A DNA stretch of 64,000 nucleotides from contig OZ244803.1 in assembly GCA_965220045.1 (NCBI GenBank), forward strand, positions 1-64,000, written 5' to 3'. How positions within the stretch are numbered: position 1 is the stretch's first letter; every line of letters starts with the position of its first letter. Made by a program: the position numbers and the translations under genes. This stretch comes from VXOZ01 sp965220045. Lineage in GTDB: Bacteria; Chloroflexota; UBA11872; VXOZ01. Below are positions 30,890-39,799 of this stretch, one piece after another. The notes under the pieces are model-generated. The model was not told where the DNA came from, did no database searches, and was given only the letters and a program-made list of their open reading frames with translations.

Positions 30890-32278
30890 ATGCGATCTCG
30901 TTTCTCAAGACGAACGATCCTCGGCGGCATGGGCGTCGGCCTAGCGGCCACGTTTGCGGCGGCCTGCGGCGCGGGCGCGGGCATGGCTCCCGCCGGTGAC
31001 GCGCCGGCCGAGTCCGAGGAAATGGAAGCCAAAGAGCCCGCCATGATGGAAAAGCAGAAGGTGCTCTATTGGTCCCATTCAACTCAGCCGTTCCATGCTG
31101 ACATTGGCGCCGAGATGGTCGCCGAGTTCAACGGCTCACAGGATGAGGTCGAGGTATTTGCCGTCGGTACCGCTTACGGCGATACCAAGAGCAAGCTCCC
31201 CACCGTGGTCGCGGCGGGCAGCGCCCCCGACATCTCATTCCTCGACCGCTACATCACCAAGAGCCATGCGGCCGTGGGTGCTACCATGGACATCACCCCG
31301 TTTGTGAAGGCTTCCAGCGTGATGCAGCCGGACGACATTTGGGATCGCATCCTGAATGACGTGACCTACAAGGGCCGCCACTTTGGCTGGCCGTGGGGCC
31401 CGGACACCCGCACGCTCTTCCTGAACCACGACGTGCTGATTGAAGTCGGCATCGATCCGGAAGAACCGATCGGTGACTGGGAAGACTTTCATAGTGCGGC
31501 GAGCAAGATTCACACGCTGGAAGGCGAGAACATTACCCGCCTGGGCTTTGTGCCGAACTGGGGCAGCGCCGGTATCATTGCCGGTTGGATGATCCCCTAC
31601 TGGCAGCAAGGCATGACGCTTACCAGTGCTGACGAGACTCAGGCCACCATGGACAATGCGGAGATGGCGGCGGCGCTGGAGCACAGCACCCGCTTCTACG
31701 ACGCGCAGGGCGGCTGGGACGCCGTGCAGGCCTTCCGCGGCGATCTGTCACCGGCGCTCGTGTTCACCGGCGGTGGCGTCGGCATGTTCTTCGATACATA
31801 CAGCACGCCCAAAAATACGGCGTTCGCTGAGGAATACGCCAAGATTGACTACAGCGTGGTCTTTGAGCCGTATCCGGACGACGGGCAGCCCGCGACCTAC
31901 GGCGGCGGCTGGTCCAACGTCATTCCCACCGGGGCCAAGTCGGCGGAGGGCGCGTTCAAGTTCCTCGAGTTCCTCTTCATGGAGCCGCAGGACCGTCGCT
32001 GGGCCGATCGCTGGGACCGCATTCCAGTGCGGAAGTCCGTCGGCCGCAGCGAGGAGTTCATCCAAGGCGACCCTGACCGCGCACACGCCATCGACGAGAT
32101 GCCGGGCGCGCACTGGGTGGTCACCGCGGCAGGTGGCCCGGACATTCTGGGCGCGCACATCCAGCTCAGCCGGGATGCGTGGCAGCACCTGAAGACTATT
32201 CCCGAGGCCATGGCAGAGGCCAACGCCAAGACCCAGCAACTGCTCGACGAGTGGGAAGCCAACTCGGTCGTACAGTAA
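30890..32278 (+). CDS. Extracellular solute-binding protein, Tat lipoprotein
   Basis: This 462-residue protein starts at the ATG after AAGGAG (30874-30879). The signal is RFSRRTILGG ... FAAACG, a twin-arginine lipoprotein type. An acidic/Met-rich linker (about 32-55) follows, then a family-1 sugar-type binding fold (VLYWSHSTQPFHADIGAEM, SAPDISFLDRYI, GWPWGPDTRTLFLNHDVL, and a Trp-rich late FLFMEPQDRRWADRWDR). The gene ends at a strong hairpin. No transporter partners are adjacent. Confidence 0.87.
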   Translation: MRSRFSRRTILGGMGVGLAATFAAACGAGAGMAPAGDAPAESEEMEAKEPAMMEKQKVLYWSHSTQPFHADIGAEMVAEFNGSQDEVEVFAVGTAYGDTKSKLPTVVAAGSAPDISFLDRYITKSHAAVGATMDITPFVKASSVMQPDDIWDRILNDVTYKGRHFGWPWGPDTRTLFLNHDVLIEVGIDPEEPIGDWEDFHSAASKIHTLEGENITRLGFVPNWGSAGIIAGWMIPYWQQGMTLTSADETQATMDNAEMAAALEHSTRFYDAQGGWDAVQAFRGDLSPALVFTGGGVGMFFDTYSTPKNTAFAEEYAKIDYSVVFEPYPDDGQPATYGGGWSNVIPTGAKSAEGAFKFLEFLFMEPQDRRWADRWDRIPVRKSVGRSEEFIQGDPDRAHAIDEMPGAHWVVTAAGGPDILGAHIQLSRDAWQHLKTIPEAMAEANAKTQQLLDEWEANSVVQ

Positions 32279-32333
32279 GACTGGATCGTTCAGTCAGCAC
32301 CGGGATTTGCCCGGTCTGATCGGGACAAGAAGA

Positions 32334-32362
32334 GAGGGTGGCGCTTTTTCGGCGCCACCCTC
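32334..32362 (+). terminator. Terminator hairpin after the 30890 gene
   Basis: GAGGGTGGCGC (32334-32344) and GCGCCACCCTC (32352-32362) pair perfectly over 11 bp around a TTTTTCG loop, 55 bp after the stop. The T tract lies in the loop, not after the stem. Confidence 0.7.
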
Positions 32363-32425
32363 TTGCAATTTCGAATGCGATTGCCAGCAAGCCAGTTTGA
32401 CCGGTCCGATTTCCACTTATCGCGG

Positions 32426-32953
32426 CTAACCGCTTGTGTCCTCATTCTCCGGATGATATCCCATAGGCAACCCTCCACGAGCCCTCGGCCAGTAAGGGTC
32501 AGCGAGCGTCACGTTCTCGATTGGGCCCGGCCCCAGAGCCGCCGCCAGTCTCTTGTCCCAGTATAGAAATACGTCGCATTCCCACCAGATAGCAGTTGCC
32601 AGATGAATTGCGTCCATGGGCGTGATACCGTACGTCGCGCCTAGCCGTTGCGCCTTTTCGCCAATTTCGCGGCTGACCTCGATGAGCTGTATGTACTCGT
32701 GAGCAAAGAGGCTGCGCACCGCTACAAGTTCGTCCTCGTCTAGCTCCTCGTGTTTCACCTTGATCCGCCGCACCTCGGCGAGTGTAACCGTTGACGTAAG
32801 TGCCGTGAATTTTCCTGTCTCTGCGTCTTTGAGAATCCTGTAGGCCACCTCCCACCGCTGTAGACCGTCACCGCAGTCGATTTCCTCTCGCTTGATATGT
32901 GCAAAGAACACCGACGAATCCAAGTATGGCCGACGAAATGCGTCAGCCATCAC
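32426..32953 (-). CDS. PIN-domain protein (VapC-like)
   Basis: This 175-residue protein has the PIN acidic residues: Asp in YLDSSVFFAH near residue 12, Glu in TLAEVRRIK, Asp in TPMDAIHLATAIW, and Asp in LYWDKRL. It is longer than a typical VapC owing to a C-terminal tail (PYWPRARGGLPMGYHPENE). Its start overlaps the end of the upstream gene by 11 bp, implying translational coupling. It probably acts as an RNase toxin. The upstream gene is the candidate antitoxin. Confidence 0.85.
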   Translation of the reverse strand: MMADAFRRPYLDSSVFFAHIKREEIDCGDGLQRWEVAYRILKDAETGKFTALTSTVTLAEVRRIKVKHEELDEDELVAVRSLFAHEYIQLIEVSREIGEKAQRLGATYGITPMDAIHLATAIWWECDVFLYWDKRLAAALGPGPIENVTLADPYWPRARGGLPMGYHPENEDTSG

Positions 32954-33743
32954 GCAGGCTCCGGATATACTCTTCAGTGCTTTGGCCTCCCGTGAAGTCA
33001 GGCGCGATGCCCAAGATCACTTCCAGGGGCGGTAGTTCGTCTTCATCCGGCAGTGTGCGGTAGCGGTCTGTGCCTACACTCAGCAATCTGCCCTCAACGT
33101 TGTAGGCAAGCTCGCCGGACACAACAACGCGCCGCCTGCTCCGCAACGCTTCGATCACGGTTCCTTCTCGATCCTCGGGTAGGGAACACCGGATTGCTCT
33201 GCCCGTCACCGCGTGATAGACATTGAAGTAGCGGTTTCCCTGATGCAAAGAGACCACCTCAACCCTGCCCTCAACGGAGCCAATCGTCTTGTAATGAACG
33301 CCGGTTAGATTCTGAAGCTTTTCATCGGCCGTCCGGGATAGGACCGCCTCTCTGTTGTGATCGGGCATGCTCACGTTCAGCGCCTCCACACCATCCTGCC
33401 CAAACGCGCGTGTCATTGCCCGCAAATCCTCCAGCATTTCCAGATCATAGTCCGGTGGTGCGCGTCCTTGCGTTTCAATGCGTTCTATCCCCTCGATGTA
33501 GCGAGACCCAATCTGCACGCCAAAGTCCACATCGCCCGCGATCACACGGCTGCGCAATGCGATTGTGCCGCTATTTCCTTCGTTGAGTCCTACTACCACC
33601 CACTTCATCGTGCCAGTCTCTTGTCTGGACACGGCGCGATCAAGACGGCGCAGAATCGAATGAGATTTCTCCAGCATCAGCGTAAGCGAATCGAAAGCAA
33701 TGTTGCCGAGCTCACCTTTCACTGTGAGATGCAATCTTGCCAT
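32943..33743 (-). CDS. Partner protein of the PIN gene, function unknown
   Basis: This 266-residue protein with no confident family sits directly upstream of a PIN toxin-like gene and overlaps it by 11 bp. The first ~100 residues mix strands and helices (LHLTVKGELGNIAFDSLTLML, WVVVGLNEGNSGTIALRSR). The C-terminal part (RVEVVSLHQGNRYFNVYHA, VIEALRSRRRVVVSGELAYN) looks like a beta-rich, OB/SH3-like module. It is larger than usual VapB-type antitoxins. No DNA-binding motif is obvious. Confidence 0.6.
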   Translation of the reverse strand: MARLHLTVKGELGNIAFDSLTLMLEKSHSILRRLDRAVSRQETGTMKWVVVGLNEGNSGTIALRSRVIAGDVDFGVQIGSRYIEGIERIETQGRAPPDYDLEMLEDLRAMTRAFGQDGVEALNVSMPDHNREAVLSRTADEKLQNLTGVHYKTIGSVEGRVEVVSLHQGNRYFNVYHAVTGRAIRCSLPEDREGTVIEALRSRRRVVVSGELAYNVEGRLLSVGTDRYRTLPDEDELPPLEVILGIAPDFTGGQSTEEYIRSLRDG

Positions 33744-33861
33744 TTCGGATCCTCCCAGAAGGCTAGACTTCGCCTAGAGTTGCCGTTTGACTAGAGAATA
33801 TCCTAAGTCCGCATACAGTTCCATAGTTCCATTCTCTCACGCTCTACAAGCGAAATGTTGG

Positions 33862-34083
33862 CTATGAGCTCATGTATTGATCGCCTGTGTCCTGCTGGCG
33901 CTGGATAATGTAGCGCGCGATCCGCAATTTCGCCTCGGCCAACTGGGCTCGGAGATCGCTCCAGAATTCAAGAAGGGAGCTGCCAAGTAAGGAGTCCGCC
34001 CACCCACGGACTTCTGGGAACGGCATCTGAAATTGAGCCTGCTCACTGCTGTCTCCCAGTCCAGCTCCAAGCAACCCATACAC
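33862..34083 (-). CDS. Possible small protein
   Basis: A 73-residue frame with a GTG start. It encodes a helical segment (SSLLEFWSDLRAQLAEAKLRIARYIIQRQQD) and has an AAGG-containing purine stretch upstream. A competing ATG frame (33870-34085) overlaps it in another phase. The amphipathic helix supports coding, but there is no family match I can recall. Confidence 0.35.
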   Translation of the reverse strand: MYGLLGAGLGDSSEQAQFQMPFPEVRGWADSLLGSSLLEFWSDLRAQLAEAKLRIARYIIQRQQDTGDQYMSS

Positions 34084-34170
34084 ATGTGTCCCTACCTTCT
34101 CTTACCCCGGCCGGCTGAGAAGTTCGACGACGATCTCTTGCTGGCGATCACTATCTAGTGGCATTTGCGT

Positions 34171-35154
34171 TTACGGCAGGGTCTCGTGCCCCGCCTGTTC
34201 GTCGACCGGATACGGCGGGCGGTTGCCTTGCATTACGGCGGCGATGCATTCGAAGGCCATGACCACCATGGCGTGGACGGATTCCTGGGTGACGCCGGCC
34301 ACGTGGGGGAAGGGCAGGATCTTCGGGTGGGTCAAGAAGGGGTGGTCCTTGGGCGGAGGTTCCACGGAGAAGACGTCGGAGGCGGCGCCGGCGAGTTGTC
34401 CGGCGTCGATGGCGGCCACCAGGGCATCCTCATCGACCAGGCTGCCGCGCGCCGTGTTAACAATGTAGGCGCTGGGTTTCATGCGGGCCAGAAGATCGGC
34501 GTTGACGAATTTGACCGTCTCCGGCGTGCTGGGCAGGTGGACCGAGATGAAGTCCGATTCGGCGAAGAGCGCTTCCGGTTCCGCGTATTCCACGCCAAGT
34601 TCCGCCGCCGCGGCTTCATCCCATATCACGTCGTAGGCGAGCACGCGCATGCTGAAGCCGCTGGCACGCCGCGCCACCGACTTGCCGATGCGGCCCAGGC
34701 CCAGGATGCCCAGGGTCTTATTGCACACGTCCACGCCCTGGATGCGGTGGAACCCGCCGTCGCGGGCGATGGCCGCGTGGCCCACGACTTCGCGCGCTAC
34801 CGCCAGGATCATCGCCATGGCGTAGTCGGCGACGGTATCGTTGTTGGCCCCGGGGGTAATGGTGACCCAGACGCCGTGCCGGCTGGCGGCATCCACGTCG
34901 ATCTGGTCGTAACCCACGCCGACGCGGGCCACGATCTTGAGCTGTGGATGGGCGGCGAAGACTCGCTCCGTAAACCTATCCGACCCGGCGACAAAGGCCA
35001 CCACGTCATCGATATTGTCAATGATCTCCTGCTCGGTGAGCGGCCGATAGATGTCGAGCGGCGGAGCCAACTCCAGCCCGGCGTTGTGCAGCAAGTCCCA
35101 ATGCGGTCCGGGGAGATCGAGAATAGAACGCGCGCCAATGAATACCTTTGCCAC
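34171..35154 (-). CDS. D-isomer-specific 2-hydroxyacid dehydrogenase
   Basis: This 327-residue enzyme has the N-terminal catalytic-domain start and the strand LKIVARVGVGYDQIDVDAA. The NAD-binding GILGLGRIGKSVA, the Arg motif VNTARGSLVDEDAL, the Glu motif DVFSVEPPP and the catalytic His in FPHVAGVT follow. It reduces 2-oxo acids or oxidises 2-hydroxy acids with NAD(H), as SerA and glyoxylate reductases do. No ACT domain is present, so SerA-type regulation is unlikely. It stands alone. Confidence 0.9.
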   Translation of the reverse strand: MAKVFIGARSILDLPGPHWDLLHNAGLELAPPLDIYRPLTEQEIIDNIDDVVAFVAGSDRFTERVFAAHPQLKIVARVGVGYDQIDVDAASRHGVWVTITPGANNDTVADYAMAMILAVAREVVGHAAIARDGGFHRIQGVDVCNKTLGILGLGRIGKSVARRASGFSMRVLAYDVIWDEAAAAELGVEYAEPEALFAESDFISVHLPSTPETVKFVNADLLARMKPSAYIVNTARGSLVDEDALVAAIDAGQLAGAASDVFSVEPPPKDHPFLTHPKILPFPHVAGVTQESVHAMVVMAFECIAAVMQGNRPPYPVDEQAGHETLP

Positions 35155-35729
35155 CGGTCTTTGACCTTTCTCGTTAGCAGTATCTGAATGCGGAGCTTCT
35201 CTATTATCCGCTATGGCGCCGCCTCATGCCTACTGAGACGACGAACCGCGCAGGCAACTCAAGCGCTCGCTTGCCGGCTTCGATTCCAGCGTCGTTGTGG
35301 AGCAGGCAAGCGTCTCCGCGCCGCTGCGGCGGCAAGTCCCTGCGCTAATTCATTAAACCTAACCGCCGCTTCCCGATAAGTACCAAGAATCCCTGGGCAA
35401 TTCTACCAACCAGTGGGAAAGCGATCGTGATCGGCGACGCAGTCCCCCCTCACCCCAACCCTCTCCCCAGGGAGAGGGAGCTTTCTGGCCTGCCGGCGTG
35501 GGCCCTTGTGACTTTCCTCCGCAGGTGAGGGTGGTCGCCTGCCGGCACAGGCTGGGCAAAGACTTCCTTACCACAGGCGGAGGGGCGGCAACACAGTGAC
35601 AACGCCTCCAGCGTGAGTTGACGTTTCGCAAACCAACATAGTACGGTCATATGTGCAGCATTGCGCCATGTCCGTGCCGGCTGCATACCAATGATACACA
35701 CGCCGCGACCGGCGTTGAGGACGCTTGAC
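35155..35729. other. Intergenic region with one repeat copy
   Basis: The divergent gap holds a CCTCACCCCAACCCTCTCCCCAGGGAGAGGG repeat at about 35448-35480 and GCCTGCCGGCAC-type palindromic bits at 35490-35560. No gene is seen. Promoters for both flanking genes should lie here but none is clear. Confidence 0.6.
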
Positions 35730-36206
35730 ATGAGCACCGCAGAATCCGATAAGAGCCAAGGCGGCAAGAGGAAGAGACGCCGGGCGCGCTACGGGGAAGA
35801 GGAGATCGAGTCCGTAGAGATCCGCTACTTCCCGAATCCGGAGCCCAAGCGCGACTACTACGTGCAGATCCGCCTGCCCGAGCTTACCTTTAAAGACCCG
35901 GTTTCCGGCTATCCGGACTTCGCCGTGGCCACCATGGTGTATGTGCCGGACGCGCGCATCGTGGACCTCAAGACGTTGAAGCTGTATTTCAACAGCTTTC
36001 GCGACAAGTACTTTTCCCACGAGCGCATCACCAACGAACTCTTCGACGAGTTGCTGGAGGGGTTGGAACCGCGCGGCGCGTTGCTCATGATGGAGTTCAA
36101 CCCCCGCGGCAACGTCTCGACGCGCGTCATCACCACCACGGACGATGCGTTTCTGGAGCAGGCGCGGAACGTCCTCGAATTGCCGGCGACGCGCCCCGCC
36201 TTTTGA
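35730..36206 (+). CDS. QueF-like protein lacking the catalytic cysteine
   Basis: This 158-residue protein is related to NADPH-dependent preQ0 reductase QueF, which makes preQ1 for queuosine. The family blocks are present: LPELTFKDPVSGYPDFA (residues 50-65, where QueF has ...SLCPxTGQPDF), VDLKTLKLYFNSFRDKYFSHE (79-98) and PRGNVSTRV. Asp63 and the His97-Glu98 pair are kept, but the thioimide-forming Cys is Asp56. A Lys/Arg-rich tail (1-25) precedes the domain. The start is chosen at the ATG preceded by GAGG at 35717. Activity as a reductase is doubtful. Confidence 0.82.
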   Translation: MSTAESDKSQGGKRKRRRARYGEEEIESVEIRYFPNPEPKRDYYVQIRLPELTFKDPVSGYPDFAVATMVYVPDARIVDLKTLKLYFNSFRDKYFSHERITNELFDELLEGLEPRGALLMMEFNPRGNVSTRVITTTDDAFLEQARNVLELPATRPAF

Positions 36207-37098
36207 TTGACCCGCATGCGCGAGCCGCCGTCCACCCCTGGCGGCGCGTTGACGGCCCCCCCCCGCCCATGGCCCGACGGCTACGGGTCTCGGCCTGACG
36301 GGCTGCAGTTTCCGGCCTGAAAGGCCGCAGACTTAGGCAGAGAACCTCCCAATTCTGCGCATGCACTCCGCCAGCTATTGCGCGCGAGTCGGTGAGCGCG
36401 AGCCGAGCGTCCCACGTTTCTCCCGGTCTTCCATTCGATTCAGGAGCAGGCGCGAGGCGTTGCTGCCGGGCCGGCGCGTAGTGCGGTGAAGCGATGGCTG
36501 CGGCCCTTTCAGGCCGAAGGCTGACACCGACAAGACGGACGCTGCCGGCGACGGTGCCAGGCGTTGGACGATGAGACGATTGGGACACCGGAATTGAGGA
36601 CACCTGCGGGGCGGTTGCGGAGGGCCGGTCTGCCGCCCGCGGCCGGTGGCGGACCGCCAGCGGGGGCCTTGCGAAGGGCGCAGGAGCCGCTGGTATGACG
36701 GCGGGTTTGGATCCGGGAAACGCTCGTTTGGCGTGGCGAAACAGGCGATTTTGGGAGAAATCCGGTGCTGAGCAGACCCCAATTATCACATTGTGTCAAG
36801 CGGTTCCCGGCCCCTATTCACTGTTTGAATTCGTTGTCAATAGGAACCCAAGGCGCAAAAAGGGCTTCTGAATGTATTGACAGCCCATATTCACAGTTCA
36901 AATCGGGGATTTTCGCGGATTCTTGCTACTTTTTCGGTTGAATGCGTGCTTTGTCCTTGACAGGTATTGGTGCTTTCCCCATAATGTCAGCAGCACCACA
37001 CCGTGGGTATCAAAAACGTGGTGAGCAGAAAGTATCTTTAGGTAGCGTTCGGTGAAGGGGCGTACCGAACCCGAACGGATCTTCAGGAGGAGGGATCA
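36207..37098. other. Long intergenic region with promoter-like sequence near its right end
   Basis: This ~890-bp gap has palindromic GGCCTGAAAGGCC and GGCCCTTTCAGGCC copies (about 36314-36327 and 36502-36516) and a short C10 run. A minus-strand 219-residue frame covers most of it, but its composition is Pro/Arg/Ala-rich and it has no motif, so it is treated as non-coding. Near-direct repeats ATTCACTGTTTGAAT (about 36816) and ATTCACAGTTCAAAT (about 36888) precede the promoter and may be operator-like. Confidence 0.55.
36957..36985 (+). promoter_or_regulatory. Consensus-like sigma-70 promoter for the 37099 gene
   Basis: TTGACA (36957-36962), 17-bp spacer, CATAAT (36980-36985), lying about 115 bp upstream of the ATG at 37099. 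This is the clearest promoter in the window. Confidence 0.7.
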
Positions 37099-38088
37099 AT
37101 GCGTATTACCAGATACCCTACCCAGTCACTAGACAGGACGTTCCTGTACAGTTCCCTTGTCCAGGTCGCTCTCGTGATTGCGGTAATCGTTGCGTTGTTG
37201 GCAGTATCTCTGCCGGCGCGCATCGCTTCAGCGGCACAGTCCGGCGCATCTGCGGCGCAGATGGAAGTCGTGATCGTGCCACCTCGAATTACCATCGCCC
37301 TTGGTGACGATGGTGCATTGCAGTCGGTAACGACTAGCGTTTTCATCGGCGGCACGGCGACGCCGGTGAGTATTTCGGCCAATGACCTTAAGGCGCTTGG
37401 CGCGTTTGGTATTCCTGTACCTGCGCTGGGCATTGATGCCATGACCTTAGGCTTGCTTACGGGTGCTGGCGTCGAACATCTTCAGGTCGTAAAGGGCGTG
37501 GACGGCTTGATTGATATCTACGTCAACGGCGCTTACACCATTGGTGTGAACCTTGGCGAGGATGCAGCGAACTACGAGCGGGTGCTCAATCTGGTGGAAG
37601 GTTTCACCGGTATTGCCATCCCCTTGCGGGACGTTGTGGTTCCCGTGGTGCTCGCTTCTGGTGGCGACGTGGTCATCACCATTGGTGAGTCGGCCATTCC
37701 GGTACGTGAAGAAGGCGCACCTTCCGGCTACGTGGGCACCGAGCAACAAGAGATTGAGCTGATGGCCAAGGCCAATGTCAGCTACGATGCCGACGGCAAT
37801 CTCTCCGTGCTGGGTATGTCTGCTGCCGACCTTGGTGTGGTTGGCACCGAGTTGACGCCGGCTATCATTGCTCTCATGACGGACAACGGCATCAGTGAGT
37901 TGAACGTCAAGATCAACAATGACGGCCTGTCGTTGGGTAGCAACGGTGAGATGCTGGCTGACGTCCGCTTGGGCGGCGCCGATGCACTGGGCATCCTCAC
38001 TGCGTTCGCACCGCAAGCCAGTATTGTTCTGCCGTACTTGCACTTGCGTGACCGCATTGACGTTGACCTGACGGTGAGCCTGCCGTAA
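37099..38088 (+). CDS. Secreted protein of unknown family, two-repeat, paralogue of the next gene
   Basis: This 329-residue protein has an N-terminal hydrophobic segment (about 17-40) ending in ARIASAA, a probable signal peptide or anchor. The rest looks like two copies of a ~130-residue module (about 54-205 and 215-329). Each starts with a strand around a DG turn (ALGDDGALQSV; YDADGNLSVL), passes through an Ala/Leu helix pair, then a V-x-V/I-x-(V/I)-x-N-x-G-type strand (GLIDIYVNGAYTIGVNLGED), and ends in hydrophobic strands (DVVITIG; IDVDLTVSLP). AGGAGGAGG precedes the ATG. I know no matching family. Confidence 0.75.
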   Translation: MRITRYPTQSLDRTFLYSSLVQVALVIAVIVALLAVSLPARIASAAQSGASAAQMEVVIVPPRITIALGDDGALQSVTTSVFIGGTATPVSISANDLKALGAFGIPVPALGIDAMTLGLLTGAGVEHLQVVKGVDGLIDIYVNGAYTIGVNLGEDAANYERVLNLVEGFTGIAIPLRDVVVPVVLASGGDVVITIGESAIPVREEGAPSGYVGTEQQEIELMAKANVSYDADGNLSVLGMSAADLGVVGTELTPAIIALMTDNGISELNVKINNDGLSLGSNGEMLADVRLGGADALGILTAFAPQASIVLPYLHLRDRIDVDLTVSLP

Positions 38089-38148
38089 GAAGGGATGCTG
38101 TAGTGTAAATCAGGAAAAGCACTACGCTCCCGTCATACGCAGGTGATG

Positions 38149-38184
38149 TGAGGGATACCCTATGCGCCCCAAGGGTATCCCTCA
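38149..38184 (+). terminator. Hairpin between the two paralogous genes
   Basis: TGAGGGATACCCT (38149-38161) and AGGGTATCCCTCA (38172-38184) form a perfect 13-bp stem with a 10-base loop, 61 bp after the stop. It probably separates or attenuates transcription between the paralogues. Confidence 0.75.
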
Positions 38185-38273
38185 TTGCTTAGAAGGCTAG
38201 AGTACACAAGTAATCTTGGCATGATCGTTAGACTCGTAACCATGAATGCATGCAAGCACAGAGAGGGAAGGCT

Positions 38274-39548
38274 ATGACCACCTGGAGACGTTGGTGGGTG
38301 CCCGTACCAATTCTGTGGTTGGTCCTTGTCATCATCGCTCTAATTGTGCTGGTAGCGGTGGGTGGAGGACTCACTAAGTTCGCGGCAACTCTGTTCTTGG
38401 TGAGTTTTGGCTTGCTCTTCTCACTGCTTTACCTGGGCGCGGGGCTTGGCTATAAGGCAGGGTACCAACTCGGTGGTGGTACCGGTACCGGTCAGGCCGT
38501 GGGCATTGTCGGCCTGATCATCGGCGGATTAGTAGGCTTGCTGGCTTCGCTTTTGATTGTTTCCACTGGCTTTGTGAGCCACGGGCTTTCTACGCCGTTT
38601 GCGCCGGCGCGCCTGACAAGTGCCGCCCCGGTTTCCGGACCGGGCGCACCGCCGGAGCGCGCTGAAGAATCTATCGAAATCTATGGCTTGCCGCAGGCAA
38701 CCGTGCTATTCGGCGACGACGGCACCATCAGTGCCGTGGACGTCGGCATGTACCTTGCCGGGCAGCAGTTCAATCTCGGTCTCTCTGAGGATGAACTGAG
38801 CCAACTGGGAGTCGGTGAGGTCCTTTCGGCTTCAGCCATCGAATCCTTACAAGCGGCCAATCTTCAACACATCCAACTCATTAAAGGTCCGGGCGGCGAT
38901 TTCGACGTTTACGTCAATGGCGGCTTTGCACTGCGCATTTCCGTAAACTACGATCAAGCCGCACTGGACAAAGTGATCGCGCTTGTCAAGGGTCTTGGCT
39001 ATGATGTGGCCTTGCCTGATCTGGCTGTGCCCGTCGCGCTGGCGATGGTCGGCACGGTAGACATTGACTTTCCCACGGCGGACGGCGCTGCGGCTGTCGA
39101 AAAGTTCAGTGGTGAGACATCGCAGCCACCTGACGTGCCCGGTGCCGCGGATAACCAATATCCGCTGCTGGTCGGTACGTCTCTGACCGCCAACGGTGAC
39201 TTGTTGGTGCCTGATGTCGTGATTCTCGAAAATACTGCGCCTCTGCTCGAAGCCATCGGTTTGAACCTGAGTATGCCCGGCATGCTTCCAGCGGATACCG
39301 TGGCGGGCCTGAAGGAAGCCGGTTTGACCACCATTACGGTCAAACTCGTGCCGCAGGGCCTCGATATCTATCTTGACGACGTGCATTCTTTGACCGTCTT
39401 CTTGGGCGATGAAGAGACCTTGCAGAATCTGACTACGGTTGCAGCAGCCTTTGCCGGCGATGAAGCCGGCGATATGCTGGGCAGCGTGGCACCCTTCCTC
39501 GTGCGCCGAAACGAGATGGCAGTTGATATCGTTGTGAATATCGAATAG
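38274..39548 (+). CDS. Membrane-anchored protein of unknown family, paralogue of the preceding gene
   Basis: This is a 424-residue protein, started at the ATG after GAGGGAAGG. It has two to three hydrophobic N-terminal segments (about 11-30, 37-55, 76-98), then an outer part with two modules like those of the preceding gene (about 140-270 and 300-424). Shared landmarks are FGDDGTISAVDVG, DVYVNGGFALRI-SVNYD, GLDIYLDDVHSLTVFLGDE and terminal hydrophobic strands. The paralogy of the two adjacent genes shows in the spacing of helices and the IYVNG strand. The membrane part is richer in Gly (a GYQLGGGTGTGQAVG loop). Confidence 0.75.
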   Translation: MTTWRRWWVPVPILWLVLVIIALIVLVAVGGGLTKFAATLFLVSFGLLFSLLYLGAGLGYKAGYQLGGGTGTGQAVGIVGLIIGGLVGLLASLLIVSTGFVSHGLSTPFAPARLTSAAPVSGPGAPPERAEESIEIYGLPQATVLFGDDGTISAVDVGMYLAGQQFNLGLSEDELSQLGVGEVLSASAIESLQAANLQHIQLIKGPGGDFDVYVNGGFALRISVNYDQAALDKVIALVKGLGYDVALPDLAVPVALAMVGTVDIDFPTADGAAAVEKFSGETSQPPDVPGAADNQYPLLVGTSLTANGDLLVPDVVILENTAPLLEAIGLNLSMPGMLPADTVAGLKEAGLTTITVKLVPQGLDIYLDDVHSLTVFLGDEETLQNLTTVAAAFAGDEAGDMLGSVAPFLVRRNEMAVDIVVNIE

Positions 39549-39599
39549 CACTCCGTGTGCACGCCCTGCCCTTGGCGGGGCCATGAGATAGCAGCGAAG

Positions 39600-39632
39600 A
39601 GACGGCCGTGGACAATCTGTCCACGGCCGTCT
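39600..39632 (+). terminator. Strong terminator after the 38274 gene
   Basis: AGACGGCCGTGGACA (39600-39614) and TGTCCACGGCCGTCT (39618-39632) form a 15-bp perfect stem with an ATC loop, followed by TCACTTTG. Confidence 0.85.
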
Positions 39633-39799
39633 TCACTTTGCTGGTCCGAGGGCGCCGCGGCGTGTCCCCTCCTGTTCGCACCAGCCTCCATAATACTTAA
39701 GTCCTGACGATGGAAGGCGGCTGCGGCCGAGGCGCCATGATTGTGGCCGGTTGCATAGGGACGCGGGCAGGTTTGCGTATACAGCCGGTCGCCTGCTAT

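Noticed and set aside
36130..36789. 219-codon minus-strand frame in the gap before the paralogous pair
   Set aside because: Composition is Arg/Pro/Ala-rich with no domain or clear start site, and it overlaps the end of the QueF-like gene in antisense.
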